Made by a program: the position numbers and the translations under genes. DNA of 64,000 bases from Halosimplex salinum (lineage in GTDB: Archaea > Halobacteriota > Halobacteria > Halobacteriales > Haloarculaceae). The notes under the pieces are model-generated. The model was given only the letters and a program-made list of their open reading frames with translations. It was not told the DNA's origin and ran no database searches. Below, piece after piece: positions 34,081-42,497 of the stretch. The DNA lies in contig NZ_QWGG01000004.1 of assembly GCF_003730195.1 (NCBI RefSeq), positions 517,269 to 581,268 of the forward strand. The letters run 5' to 3'. Each line of letters opens with the position of its first letter. Positions within the stretch are counted from its first letter, which is position 1.

Positions 34081-35153
34081 GTCATCGTCCCGACTCCACC
34101 GTCGATGCGCTCCCGCGCGTAGGCGACCAGTCGGTCCGCGTACGAGGCGAACAGCGGACACCGAACGTCGGTATCGGCGAGCGCCTCCCGCGTGTTCTCG
34201 TCGGTGTACGTCGTCGGCTGGGAGAGGTACGGCAACGAGGCCGGCTCGATCCCGAGTTCGTCGGCGAAACCGGGGATCCGCTCGGTGGCGATACGGGCAA
34301 ATCTGGTCGTGCCCCGGACTGGAACCACCCGACGTCCGGCCGCCCGACCCAGCGCCCGGACGAGTTCGCTGATCGTCGGCGGGTGGGGGTTGCAGAGCTG
34401 GTACACCTCCCCGACGGAGTCCTGGCGGGCCGAAATCGCGTCCATCGCGTCGACCACGAAGTCCCGCGGAACGACGTTCAGCCGCGTCGCGGACGGCCGG
34501 ACCGGGACGGGAACGACGGCCACGGGCCACTGGCGGAGGATCAGCTTCAGCAGGTAGTACGGTCCGTCGAACTTCTGGGTCTCGCCGGTTCGACTGTCGC
34601 CCACGGCGATGGCCGGTCGGTATATCGTCGCCGGGAACCCGTCGGCCATCCGGTCCCGTACCAGTCGCTCCGCCTCGAACTTGGTCGCCTCGTAGTGGTT
34701 GTGGAACGACTGCCCGACCGCGAGGTCGCGGTGGGTGAAGGTCCCGTCGTAGCGGCCACTGACGTAGCACGTGCTGACGTAGTGGAACCGCTCGACCTCG
34801 GCGGCGGCGGCGAACCGAAGCACGTGGCGGGTCCCGTCGACGTTCACTCGTTCGGCGAGCGGTCGCGCGACCCCCAGATCGTACACCGCGGCGAGGTGGT
34901 AGACGACGCGTGCCTCCCGCCGGAGAGCGTCGTAGTCGTCGACGGCGAGGTCGGGATCGGTGATGTCGCCCTCGACAAGTCGGATCCGGTCGCGGTCGAC
35001 CCCTGCGTCGTCGGCGAGGGTCGCGGCCCGCTCACGCGCCTTATCGCGGTAGTGAGACTGGACGAGACAGACGAGGCGTTCGTCGGTGCGGTCGAGCAGT
35101 CGGCCGACGAGCGCCGAGCCGAGGAATCCGGGGAAGCCGGTGAGCAGTTGCAC
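34077..35153 (-). CDS. SDR-family NAD(P)-dependent reductase, thioester-reductase-like
   Basis: A 358-residue extended SDR protein. The cofactor motif is LLTGFPGFLGSALVGRLL (about residues 3-20), and the catalytic triad is visible as YVSTCYVSG with YEATKFEAE (Tyr-x3-Lys at HNHYEATKFE). The C-terminal domain after VYRLAVGD-like VIYRPAIAVGDSRTG resembles the carrier-bound thioester reductases and fatty-acyl-CoA reductases. It starts two bases after the aldehyde dehydrogenase stop, so the two are co-transcribed and may handle an aldehyde intermediate. The GTG start is the first one that yields the glycine-rich loop. Confidence 0.85.
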   Translation of the reverse strand: MQLLTGFPGFLGSALVGRLLDRTDERLVCLVQSHYRDKARERAATLADDAGVDRDRIRLVEGDITDPDLAVDDYDALRREARVVYHLAAVYDLGVARPLAERVNVDGTRHVLRFAAAAEVERFHYVSTCYVSGRYDGTFTHRDLAVGQSFHNHYEATKFEAERLVRDRMADGFPATIYRPAIAVGDSRTGETQKFDGPYYLLKLILRQWPVAVVPVPVRPSATRLNVVPRDFVVDAMDAISARQDSVGEVYQLCNPHPPTISELVRALGRAAGRRVVPVRGTTRFARIATERIPGFADELGIEPASLPYLSQPTTYTDENTREALADTDVRCPLFASYADRLVAYARERIDGGVGTMT

Positions 35154-35155
35154 GG

Positions 35156-36736
35156 TCAGCGACCCCTCGGCGAGCGGTCCCGCACCCACCGGAGCAGTCT
35201 GACGCCCGCAGTCGCGCCCGCCGCGGCGACGCGGTTCGGGACCCGTTCGGGAATCGCGAGCGGGTGGCCGCGCTGGGTCGTGACCGTCTGGGACTCGGTG
35301 TAGTCGCGGATCCCCTGGCGACCGTGGCGGCGCCCGATCCCCGAGTCGCCGACGCCACCCATCGGCGCGTCGGTCGAGGCCCACATCGCGCGGTAGCCGT
35401 CGTTGATCGACACCGAACCGGCCTCGATGCGGCGGGCCACGCGCTCTCCGCGGTCGGCGTCGCCCGTCCAGACGCTCGCGTGGAGGCCGTAGTCGGTGTC
35501 GTTGGCTCGCTCGACGGCCTCGGCCACGGCGTCGACGGGGACGAGCGAGACGACGGGACCGAACGTCTCCTCGCTCGCGGCGGTCGCTGCGGCCGGGAGG
35601 TCGGTGAGGACGGTCGGTTCGTAGGCCCACGGGCTCACGTCCTCGCGCCGGCGGCCGCCGGTCTCGACCGTCGCGCCGCGCTCGCGGGCGTCGGCGACGT
35701 GCGAGTCGACCGTCTCCAGCTGTTCGTGGCTGACCAGCGACCCCACGTCCGGGCCGTAGTCGAGCCCGACGCCGAGGTCGAGCCGTTCGGTCGCGGCGAC
35801 GAACGCCTGGCGGAACCCCTCGAACAGCGGACGCTCGACGTACACTCGTTCGGTCGCGATACAGAGCTGTCCGGCGTTGGCGTAACAGCCGTTGAGGAGG
35901 CCGCGGACCGTCTCGTCGAGGTCGGCGTCGGCGAGGACGACCGCCGGGTTCTTCCCGCCGAGTTCGAGCGACGTGTCGACGAGGTGTTCGCCCGCCAGCG
36001 CCGCCACCTCGCGGCCGACGGCGGTGCTCCCGGTGAACCGCAGGTGGTCGACCCGCGAGATCAGCGGCTCGCCCAGTCGCTCGCCGTCGCCGGTGACGAC
36101 CTGGACGAGACCCGCCGGGAGCCCCGCCGATTCGAGCAGTTCGACCGCGCGGAGCGCCGAGAACGGCGTCGCCTCGGCGGGTTTCAGGACGGCGCCGTTT
36201 CCGGCCAGGAGCGCGGGCAGGAGATCGGAGACGGCGAGCGTGAGCGGGTAGTTCCACGGGGAGATGCAACCGACGACGCCGACGGGGTCGGCGTGTTCGA
36301 CGGTCCGGGTCAGGCCGGGAACTGCCCCCCTCCGGCGAGTCGATTCGAGATGTCCGGGGCCGCGGCGAGCGTAGTAGTCGGCCGTGGCGACGATGTCGAG
36401 CACCTCTTCGAGCGCGTCGAAGCGGGCCTTCCCGGTCTCCAGCTGGACCACGTCGAGCAGTTCGGTGCGGTCGGCGGTCACCGCCTCGGCGAACCGGTCG
36501 AGCACGTCGGCGCGTTCGGTGACGGATCGATCGGCCCAGTCGGACTGGGCGTCGCGAGCGCGTTCGACCGCGGCCGCCACGTCGTCGGCCGTACACTCGG
36601 GGACCGTCCCGATAGCGTCGCCGGATACCGGCGACCGGACCGCGAGCGACTCCCGTTCGCCGACCGTCGCGACACCGGCGCGGAGTCGCTCGCGGGCGTG
36701 CTCGGGCAACACGGAGTCGGCGTGGGACGAAGCCAT
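35156..36736 (-). CDS. aldehyde dehydrogenase (NAD(P)-dependent)
   Basis: A 526-residue ALDH-superfamily protein. Visible active-site motifs are SPWNYPL (N-terminal cofactor region), RFTGSTAVGREVAALAG, LELGGKNPAVVLAD with its general-base Glu, and the nucleophile Cys292 in NAGQLCIATERV. Its C-terminal part closes with GDSGIGRRHG. The substrate is unknown; the group includes succinic-semialdehyde dehydrogenases. An upstream Met at 36760 is a possible alternative start. It is divergent from the deoxyhypusine synthase gene with about 110 bases between them, and the reductase gene follows directly. Confidence 0.92.
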   Translation of the reverse strand: MASSHADSVLPEHARERLRAGVATVGERESLAVRSPVSGDAIGTVPECTADDVAAAVERARDAQSDWADRSVTERADVLDRFAEAVTADRTELLDVVQLETGKARFDALEEVLDIVATADYYARRGPGHLESTRRRGAVPGLTRTVEHADPVGVVGCISPWNYPLTLAVSDLLPALLAGNGAVLKPAEATPFSALRAVELLESAGLPAGLVQVVTGDGERLGEPLISRVDHLRFTGSTAVGREVAALAGEHLVDTSLELGGKNPAVVLADADLDETVRGLLNGCYANAGQLCIATERVYVERPLFEGFRQAFVAATERLDLGVGLDYGPDVGSLVSHEQLETVDSHVADARERGATVETGGRRREDVSPWAYEPTVLTDLPAAATAASEETFGPVVSLVPVDAVAEAVERANDTDYGLHASVWTGDADRGERVARRIEAGSVSINDGYRAMWASTDAPMGGVGDSGIGRRHGRQGIRDYTESQTVTTQRGHPLAIPERVPNRVAAAGATAGVRLLRWVRDRSPRGR

Positions 36737-36849
36737 GGAGGGTGGAAGGAAGCCAGGCATTTCGGTGTTTCCCGCGTGGCGGTAGCTCGGGCGCGGCGGA
36801 CGGCCGAGAATCGCGGGCTTGAAGCGCGCGGGCGGCCGACGGGCGAGCA

Positions 36850-37884
36850 ATGAGCGACGAGACGCCACGCGAGACGTTCGAACACGACCCCATCGGCCAC
36901 GCCGAGGCGCGCGCGGGCATGACCGTCGGGGAACTCGCCGACGAGTACGGGAACGCCGGCATCGGCGCCAGCGCCCTCCACGAGGCCGTCGACGTGTACG
37001 CCGAGATGCTCGGCGACGACGACGTGACCAACTTCTTCGGCCTCGCCGGCGCGATGGTTCCCACCGGTATGCGCCGCATCGTCGCCGACCTGATCCGCGA
37101 CGGGCACATCGACGCGCTGGTGACGACCGGCGCGAACCTCACCCACGACTCGATCGAAGCCATCGGCGGCAAACACCACCACGGACAGGTCCACGACGAG
37201 GGCAAGACCGAGCGCGAGCACGACGAGCGACTCCGCGACGAGGGCGTCGACCGCATCTACAACGTCTACCTCCCGCAAGAGCACTTCGCGCTGTTCGAGG
37301 ACCACCTCCGCAGCGAGGTGTTCCCGACGCTCGAAGCGGAGTGCGAGGAGTCGGGCGCCGTCAGCATCCAGCGGTTCACCGAGGAACTCGGCCGCGCGAA
37401 CGCCGCGGTGAACGACGCAGAAGATATCGAGGAGGGGCCGGGCGTCGCGGCCGCCGCGTACGAGAACGACGTGCCGATATACTGTCCGGCGGTCCAGGAC
37501 TCCGTGCTGGGCCTGCAGGCGTGGATGTACTCCCAGACGAGCGAGTTCACGCTCGACGCGCTGGCGGACATGACGACCATCACCGATCAGGCCTTCGACG
37601 CCGAGAAGGCGGGCGCGATGGTCGTCGGCGGCGGCGTGCCGAAGAACTACACGCTCCAGACGATGCTCGTCGCGCCGGACGCCTACGACTACGCGGTGCA
37701 GTTGACGATGGACACGCCCGAGACCGGCGGGTTGTCGGGCGCGACGCTCGACGAGGCGCGTTCGTGGGGGAAACTGGAGAAGGCCGCCCGCAACGCCTCC
37801 GTCTACGCCGACGCGACGATCACGCTCCCGCTCGTCGTCGCGGCGGCCCGCGAACGGGTCGCAACCGGCGAGAGCGACGACTGA
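36850..37884 (+). CDS. dys: deoxyhypusine synthase
   Basis: A 344-residue NAD-dependent enzyme that transfers an aminobutyl (or agmatine-derived) group to the aIF5A lysine. The conserved parts are FFGLAGAMVPTGMRR, VTTGANLTHDSIEAIGGKHHHG, PIYCPAVQDSVLG, and the C-terminal ARSWGKLEKAARNASVYADATITLPLVVAA. The active-site Lys that forms the covalent imine should be K308 in SWGKL, by analogy with the human enzyme. Its partner aIF5A is at 21520-21894, with the agmatinase. Confidence 0.95.
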   Translation: MSDETPRETFEHDPIGHAEARAGMTVGELADEYGNAGIGASALHEAVDVYAEMLGDDDVTNFFGLAGAMVPTGMRRIVADLIRDGHIDALVTTGANLTHDSIEAIGGKHHHGQVHDEGKTEREHDERLRDEGVDRIYNVYLPQEHFALFEDHLRSEVFPTLEAECEESGAVSIQRFTEELGRANAAVNDAEDIEEGPGVAAAAYENDVPIYCPAVQDSVLGLQAWMYSQTSEFTLDALADMTTITDQAFDAEKAGAMVVGGGVPKNYTLQTMLVAPDAYDYAVQLTMDTPETGGLSGATLDEARSWGKLEKAARNASVYADATITLPLVVAAARERVATGESDD

Positions 37885-38087
37885 CCGACCGCTGACCGAC
37901 TGCCGACCGACCGCTGCACGACTGTCGACCGGCCACTGACCGGCCACTGACAGATAATAATACGGCCCTTACCGACCCGATCCGTCCGGCCGCTCGACCG
38001 GCGCCCCGCGACCGACCAACGATTTACTCGCGTTTTAATAATTAATTCTATGTCGATGATTAGCAAACGAATGGAGGAAATGACACC

Positions 38088-38093
38088 TTTATC
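38088..38093 (+). promoter_or_regulatory. TATA box of the PEP carboxykinase gene
   Basis: TTTATC is centred about 27-30 bases before the ATG at 38121. The gap 37885-38120 also has a very AT-rich patch at about 38024-38050 (TTTTAATAATTAATT), which may hold a second promoter or a regulator site. No other gene is seen there. Confidence 0.45.
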
Positions 38094-38120
38094 ACTGACG
38101 GATGTGATCGATCGGCTACG

Positions 38121-39629
38121 ATGTCACAACACGGGACGGCGATCGATTCGCCGACAGCGGCGATCGCAGATCCCCAGACGGCGGACAACGTCGTATACGA
38201 CCCGGCGCTGGCGTCGGTACGTGAGTTCGCGCGCGACCTGGAGACGACGACGGAGTACGGCTCCCCGTCGTACGTGAGCGAACACCAGTCGCGCAACGCG
38301 GACCTGACGAAGAACGCAGTCGACCACGACTTCGACGGCGACGACTACGAGCACGTCGAGACGGCGCTCGACGCCGTCGCGGACCGCGAGATGGTGTGCC
38401 TCGACCGTCAGCTGGGCCGCCACTCCGAGAACAGCTACGTCTGTCGCTACTACGTCCCGAAGGAGCACAGCCGCATCGCGCTGGCGTGGGCCAAGCTCCT
38501 CGAACCCGCGCCCGACGACGCCGAGCCCGACTTCACGACGGTCCAGGTCCCGGACACCGAGGAGGTCGCCATCCGCGTCCTCCCCGACGAGGGGTTCACG
38601 GCCGTCCTGGGAACCGACTACTCCGGCGAGGCCAAGAAGTCGTTCCTGCGCCTGTTCATGCTCGACGCCAAGCGACAGGGCGGTCTCGGTCTCCACGCCG
38701 GCACCAAACGGGTCCGCCTCGAATCGGACGACGGCGACCTGGAAACGGTGGGGCAGGTCTTCCTCGGGCTCTCCGGTACCGGCAAGTCGACGCTCACCGC
38801 CCACGGCCTGGGTCTCGAACCCCCGGAGGACGCGACGATGCTCCAGGACGACGTCTGCGCGCTGCGACCTGACGGGACCGTCGCCGGCAGCGAGGGCGAA
38901 GGGCTCTACATCAAGACCATCGGGCTCGACCACGGCGAGCAGCCGGACCTGTACGAGGCCGCGACCCACGACTCGGCCGTCCTCGAGAACGTCGACGTCG
39001 CCGCGGACGGCACGGTCGACTTCGACAGCGACGCCCACACCGCCAACGCCCGCGCGATCGTCCAGCGCGACCACCTCCCCTCCGCCGACGAGGAGATCGA
39101 CCTCCCGTCGATCGACCAGGTGTTCTTCATCACGCGCAACCCCGCGATGCCCCCCATCGCGAAGCTCTCCTCCGAGGAGGCGGCCGTCGCGTTCATGCTC
39201 GGCGAGTCCGTCCAGACCAGCGCCGGCGACCCCGACAGCGCGGGCGAGGCCATCCGCGTCGTCGGGACCAACCCCTTCATCGTCGGGTCCGAGGGCGAGG
39301 AGGGGAACCGCTTTCGCGACCTCGTCGCCGACCTCGACGTCGACGCGTTCCTCCTCAACACCGGGAGCGTCGGCGACCGCGACATCGGCGTCGACGACAC
39401 GGTGAGCCTGCTTCGAGCGGTCAGTCGCGGGCGCGTCGCCTGGACCGACGACCCGACGACGGGACTGACCGTCCCCGACTCCGTCCCGGGGCTGGACGTG
39501 AGCCGGTTCGACGTCGGTGACGCGCTCGACGACGCCGACGACCGGATCGCCGACCTGCGCGAGGAACGTCGGGAGTACCTCGCCGCGTTCGAAGACCTGG
39601 ACGAAACGATCCGCGCAGCCATCTACTGA
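38121..39629 (+). CDS. pckA: phosphoenolpyruvate carboxykinase (ATP)
   Basis: A 502-residue ATP-type PEPCK that converts oxaloacetate and ATP to PEP and CO2, a key gluconeogenic step. The P-loop (kinase-1a) is FLGLSGTGKSTLT; the kinase-2 region reads MLQDDVCAL, and the metal-binding DYSGEAKKSFLRLF-type segment contains the conserved Lys. The acidic C-terminus is halophilic. The start at 38121 fits the TATA spacing. A TbsP-type regulator at 5334-6152 could act on such a gene, but no operator was identified. Confidence 0.95.
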   Translation: MSQHGTAIDSPTAAIADPQTADNVVYDPALASVREFARDLETTTEYGSPSYVSEHQSRNADLTKNAVDHDFDGDDYEHVETALDAVADREMVCLDRQLGRHSENSYVCRYYVPKEHSRIALAWAKLLEPAPDDAEPDFTTVQVPDTEEVAIRVLPDEGFTAVLGTDYSGEAKKSFLRLFMLDAKRQGGLGLHAGTKRVRLESDDGDLETVGQVFLGLSGTGKSTLTAHGLGLEPPEDATMLQDDVCALRPDGTVAGSEGEGLYIKTIGLDHGEQPDLYEAATHDSAVLENVDVAADGTVDFDSDAHTANARAIVQRDHLPSADEEIDLPSIDQVFFITRNPAMPPIAKLSSEEAAVAFMLGESVQTSAGDPDSAGEAIRVVGTNPFIVGSEGEEGNRFRDLVADLDVDAFLLNTGSVGDRDIGVDDTVSLLRAVSRGRVAWTDDPTTGLTVPDSVPGLDVSRFDVGDALDDADDRIADLREERREYLAAFEDLDETIRAAIY

Positions 39630-39712
39630 CCCGGTTTCGGGGAGCCGCGAGTCACGCTCCGGTCGTCCGCGACCGACCGGCGTGGCGGAGGGCGGGGGTG
39701 TGACTCACGGTT

Positions 39713-39862
39713 TCAGGCTTTCTGTGCGCGCTCTCTGGACACCTCGGCGATACCGCTGTTGGCCGAGCATGTCGGGCAGGCGTGGAGGTCGCCGAACTCG
39801 TCAGCGAAGACGCGGGCGAACTGTTCCGAGACGTGCGTACCGCAGTGGTCACAGGCTGGCAT
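39713..39862 (-). CDS. small zinc-finger protein (DUF7563-like)
   Basis: A 49-residue protein starting MPACDHCGTHVSEQFARVF, with a second CPTC knuckle near residue 30. Two CxxC pairs could bind one zinc. The start and the CDHCGxxVxxQFxRVFA pattern match my memory of the haloarchaeal DUF7563 family. It is convergent with pckA and probably has its own promoter. The function is unknown. Confidence 0.7.
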   Translation of the reverse strand: MPACDHCGTHVSEQFARVFADEFGDLHACPTCSANSGIAEVSRERAQKA

Positions 39863-40037
39863 TTGTGGTGGACTCCTCTCGCGTCCACTCGACAACAGGT
39901 ATCGAACCGTACAAGGAGGTTTTCCGGCTTCGGACCCAATTTGGCCCGAAATATGCACAAAATCCGACTCAGAACGCCCCTACCGGCGGATACAGTTCTC
40001 CGCTCGACCGGCTGGACTCGATGACAGAGTCTTGTCA

Positions 40038-40093
40038 GTCGCCGCTCAGATGTCGCCGCTCAGATGTCGCCGCTCAGACGTCACCGCTCGCAC
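40038..40093 (+). repeat. 14-bp short tandem repeat, 3-4 copies
   Basis: GTCGCCGCTCAGAT repeats at 40038, 40052 and 40066, followed by a degenerate GTCACCGCTCGCAC. The array lies between the small zinc-finger gene and the 3-prime end of the RtcA gene. It is not a multiple of three and not in a recognised frame. Confidence 0.85.
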
Positions 40094-40192
40094 GCAGGAC
40101 GAACTCGTCGGGGGTATCGGAGACCGGAGACCGTCGCCGGGGCCGGACGGCGATCCGTAGCCGCCCGGTCCGCCCCGCGGGTCAGGTGTCAC

Positions 40193-41206
40193 CTATCGAT
40201 CGGCGAAGACGACCGGAGCGGGCCCGGAGTCGTCGACCGACACGTCCTGCCCGAACGTCGCGAGCAGGTCGAGACTCGAGGAGAGGTGGTCGGAGACGCC
40301 GGGGACCGCGACGCGGCCGCCGGCGAGCCCGAGGAAGACGAGCAGCTGGTCGGCGAGGTGGACGTCGACCGCGGCGCCGCTTCCGAGGAAGCGCCGGAGC
40401 GGGTCGGTGGCTCTGTTCGACACTTCCTCGGCGGGCGTGCCGGGCGAGCCGTAGGCGTCGAAGCCGGCGACGCTGTCCGCCCCGTCGAGGCGGACCACGA
40501 CCACCGACCCGGGGTTGCTCGTGGCGACGTACGTCGTCCGGTGTTCGACGGTCTCGACGCCGAGGCCGTCGAGGGCGTCCGTCGCGGCGGCGGCCTGGCG
40601 CTCGGCGACTTCGGCGTCGGCCAGTTCCGCGGCGGCTTTCGAGTAGACGCGAGCGCCGGTCTGCGACAGGCCGCTCCCCAGGTCTATCCGGGAGAGCGAC
40701 GACGGCCAGAGGCGGAGCGTCGCGCGACCGCCGCCCACCGGGTAGAAGCCCGTCCGGTCGACCTCGACGGCGGCGGCGAGGCCGAACCGGCGGAGGAGCG
40801 GGAGTTTTACCTCGCGATAGTAGGCGAGCGGCGGCGACCACTTCACGTCGGTCCCGCCGGTCGCCGTGATCGAGAGCGGCTCGTCGATCCGAGTCGCGAG
40901 CGGGAGGAACGTGTCGAAGAGGAGACTGACGCTCCCGGCGGTCCCGATGTCCGCCTCGTAGCGGCCGCCGCCGATACGGCCGGGTTCGAAGGTGACGCGC
41001 TCGGACCCCTGTTCGGCTCCTTCGACGTCGGCGTCGGCGACGTCCGCGGCGGTCTCGACGGCGGCCAGGTGCTGGGGTTTCAGCCCCGGCGTCGAGCGAT
41101 TCCCCCTGACTTCGTCGAGCTCGACGGCCTCGCCGCTCAACATCGACAGCGTCAGCGCGCTCCTGACCAGTTGTCCCCCTCCCTGGCTCCCGTCCACCTC
41201 GAGCAT
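40193..41206 (-). CDS. rtcA: RNA 3-prime-terminal phosphate cyclase
   Basis: A 337-residue enzyme that converts RNA 3-prime phosphates to 2-prime,3-prime-cyclic phosphates through an enzyme-AMP intermediate. The N-terminal LEVDGSQGGGQLVRSALTLSMLSG is the RtcA signature, with GGGRATL and the C-terminal SDHLSSSLDLLATFGQ containing the predicted nucleophilic His. The start is moved to the Met at 41206 so that the protein begins at MLEVDG as in known RtcA; upstream codons look non-coding. No RtcB or archease is adjacent in this window. Confidence 0.93.
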   Translation of the reverse strand: MLEVDGSQGGGQLVRSALTLSMLSGEAVELDEVRGNRSTPGLKPQHLAAVETAADVADADVEGAEQGSERVTFEPGRIGGGRYEADIGTAGSVSLLFDTFLPLATRIDEPLSITATGGTDVKWSPPLAYYREVKLPLLRRFGLAAAVEVDRTGFYPVGGGRATLRLWPSSLSRIDLGSGLSQTGARVYSKAAAELADAEVAERQAAAATDALDGLGVETVEHRTTYVATSNPGSVVVVRLDGADSVAGFDAYGSPGTPAEEVSNRATDPLRRFLGSGAAVDVHLADQLLVFLGLAGGRVAVPGVSDHLSSSLDLLATFGQDVSVDDSGPAPVVFADR

Positions 41207-41368
41207 AGCAAGGGGTACCCCGGCGGCAGATATAGTAGCCACGGTGGTCGCCCTGCGAACTGGCGGACACGCCGCTTGCGGACCGGGTGGCGGTTCGGAA
41301 AAGGAGCCGACCGCTACGAAGCCTGACAGCGCGGGCGGTCGGTGTGGTTGGGTCGGTTCAGACGTTCG

Positions 41369-41653
41369 TTACTGCGAGCGGCTCTGGACCATCCGCTCGA
41401 CGCGGCCGACGAGCGTGTCGCTACCGGTCGCGCGCTCGACCATGTCGCTCATCTGCGTCTGTTTGAAGTAACTCGCGAACGCGAGGATCGTCGGCGGCCA
41501 GAGGCCAACGAACAGCCCTTGCTGTTTGTCGCCCCGGGCGTAGAAGAAGAACCACGACAGCACGACCGACCCCGCGGCCAGTATGACCGCGGGATCCGTG
41601 CCCGTGTTCTCTGCCGCTCGCACCGCTTCTTGCTGTTGACCTTTGGATTCCAT
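41369..41653 (-). CDS. small membrane protein, function unknown
   Basis: A 94-residue protein with two hydrophobic segments, about 22-40 (VILAAGSVVLSWFFFYA) and 45-62 (LFVGLWPPTILAFASY), separated by a short charged GDKQQ loop. Both ends are polar and likely cytoplasmic. I do not recognise a family. It is the last gene with typical chromosomal composition before the integrated element. Confidence 0.65.
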   Translation of the reverse strand: MESKGQQQEAVRAAENTGTDPAVILAAGSVVLSWFFFYARGDKQQGLFVGLWPPTILAFASYFKQTQMSDMVERATGSDTLVGRVERMVQSRSQ

Positions 41654-41999
41654 GCAACCACGCTAGCGGCGGAACGGGTTTAGTTAGCCAGTGAGTAGCC
41701 CGAACAACCCCTGATTACGGGATTCGACGATCGAACAGGTCGAGCTTAACCGCGGAAACGTCCGACTACTCGGCAGACGGCGCGGTGTCGATGCCGGGCG
41801 GTGCTCGGCGCTCCCGCGACGCGGTGGAAACCGATTTCCCGACCGACGACGTATCGCCGTCCGGCCGATGACGATCCGCGACACAGAGCCGGCCTGACGA
41901 GCCGGTCGTGACGAACCCTATGAGTTCCGAGGCCACGCTTTCAGTACTAGAGATAAAAGGATTGCCGATCAAACGTTCACATCGAGGTGCTGTGTTGCG
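41654..41999. other. boundary gap between chromosome and integrated element
   Basis: No gene is convincing in these 346 bases. The left half is GC-rich and the right half (from about 41935) is AT-rich, with a TATA-like GATAAAAG near 41953. A short hairpin CCGGC-(7)-GCCGG sits at 41889-41905. I looked for a tRNA gene or tRNA fragment as an integration target and saw none, so the exact left end of the element is undetermined. Confidence 0.5.
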
Positions 42000-42497
42000 A
42001 TGACTGGTAGACGTTTGTCCAAAAGTGACGAGAGAAAAGTCGTCAAGACTTACGCCCTTACAGAGACGAAGCAGGAGTGGAAATCGGAGGCGGAAGATGA
42101 GGGTTTGTCGCTCAGCCGTTATCTGCATCAGTTGATTCAGGAGAGTCGTGCGATGCGGAAGCAAGGCCGCTTGAAACTGGGAGACCGGAGGAAAGTCGAG
42201 CAGCTCCAGGAGGAAGTCGATGAGCTTCAGGCACAGTTGGATAGTCAGAGGCAGAAACGCTCGAACCCGGATATCGGCTCCAATTTGATCCAGCCAGAGG
42301 GCTTGGAACAGATCGTTGACGGGGAGTTCAAGCCGTTGGATCAGGTGTTAAAAGAACTGGTGGGAAGCCAGAGTTTTCAGGAACGTCTTCGTACAGAGCT
42401 GAAGTCTGAGCTCTACAGGTTAGCGAACAACGGGAAGGTAGAGTACCGGCGAGGAAACGGCTGGAAAAACATTGGAAAGGAAGGTGATCGGGAATGA
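42000..42497 (+). CDS. small coiled-coil DNA-binding-like protein adjacent to integrase
   Basis: A 165-residue protein. Residues 5-50 (SKSDERKVVKTYALTETKQEWKSEAE...SLSRYLHQLI) resemble a short ribbon-helix-helix or helix-turn-helix domain. Residues 65-90 (VEQLQEEVDELQAQLDSQRQ) are a coiled coil. The stop overlaps the integrase start by four bases (ATGA). Such partner genes directly upstream of an integrase often act as excision or directionality factors or as regulators. That is inference, and no specific family is recognised. Confidence 0.7.
   Translation: MTGRRLSKSDERKVVKTYALTETKQEWKSEAEDEGLSLSRYLHQLIQESRAMRKQGRLKLGDRRKVEQLQEEVDELQAQLDSQRQKRSNPDIGSNLIQPEGLEQIVDGEFKPLDQVLKELVGSQSFQERLRTELKSELYRLANNGKVEYRRGNGWKNIGKEGDRE

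Noticed and set aside
41654..41999. tRNA fragment as the attachment site of the element
   Set aside because: No acceptor stem or T-arm match was found on either strand. The apparent GTTCGATCGTCGAATC string is not in a tRNA fold.
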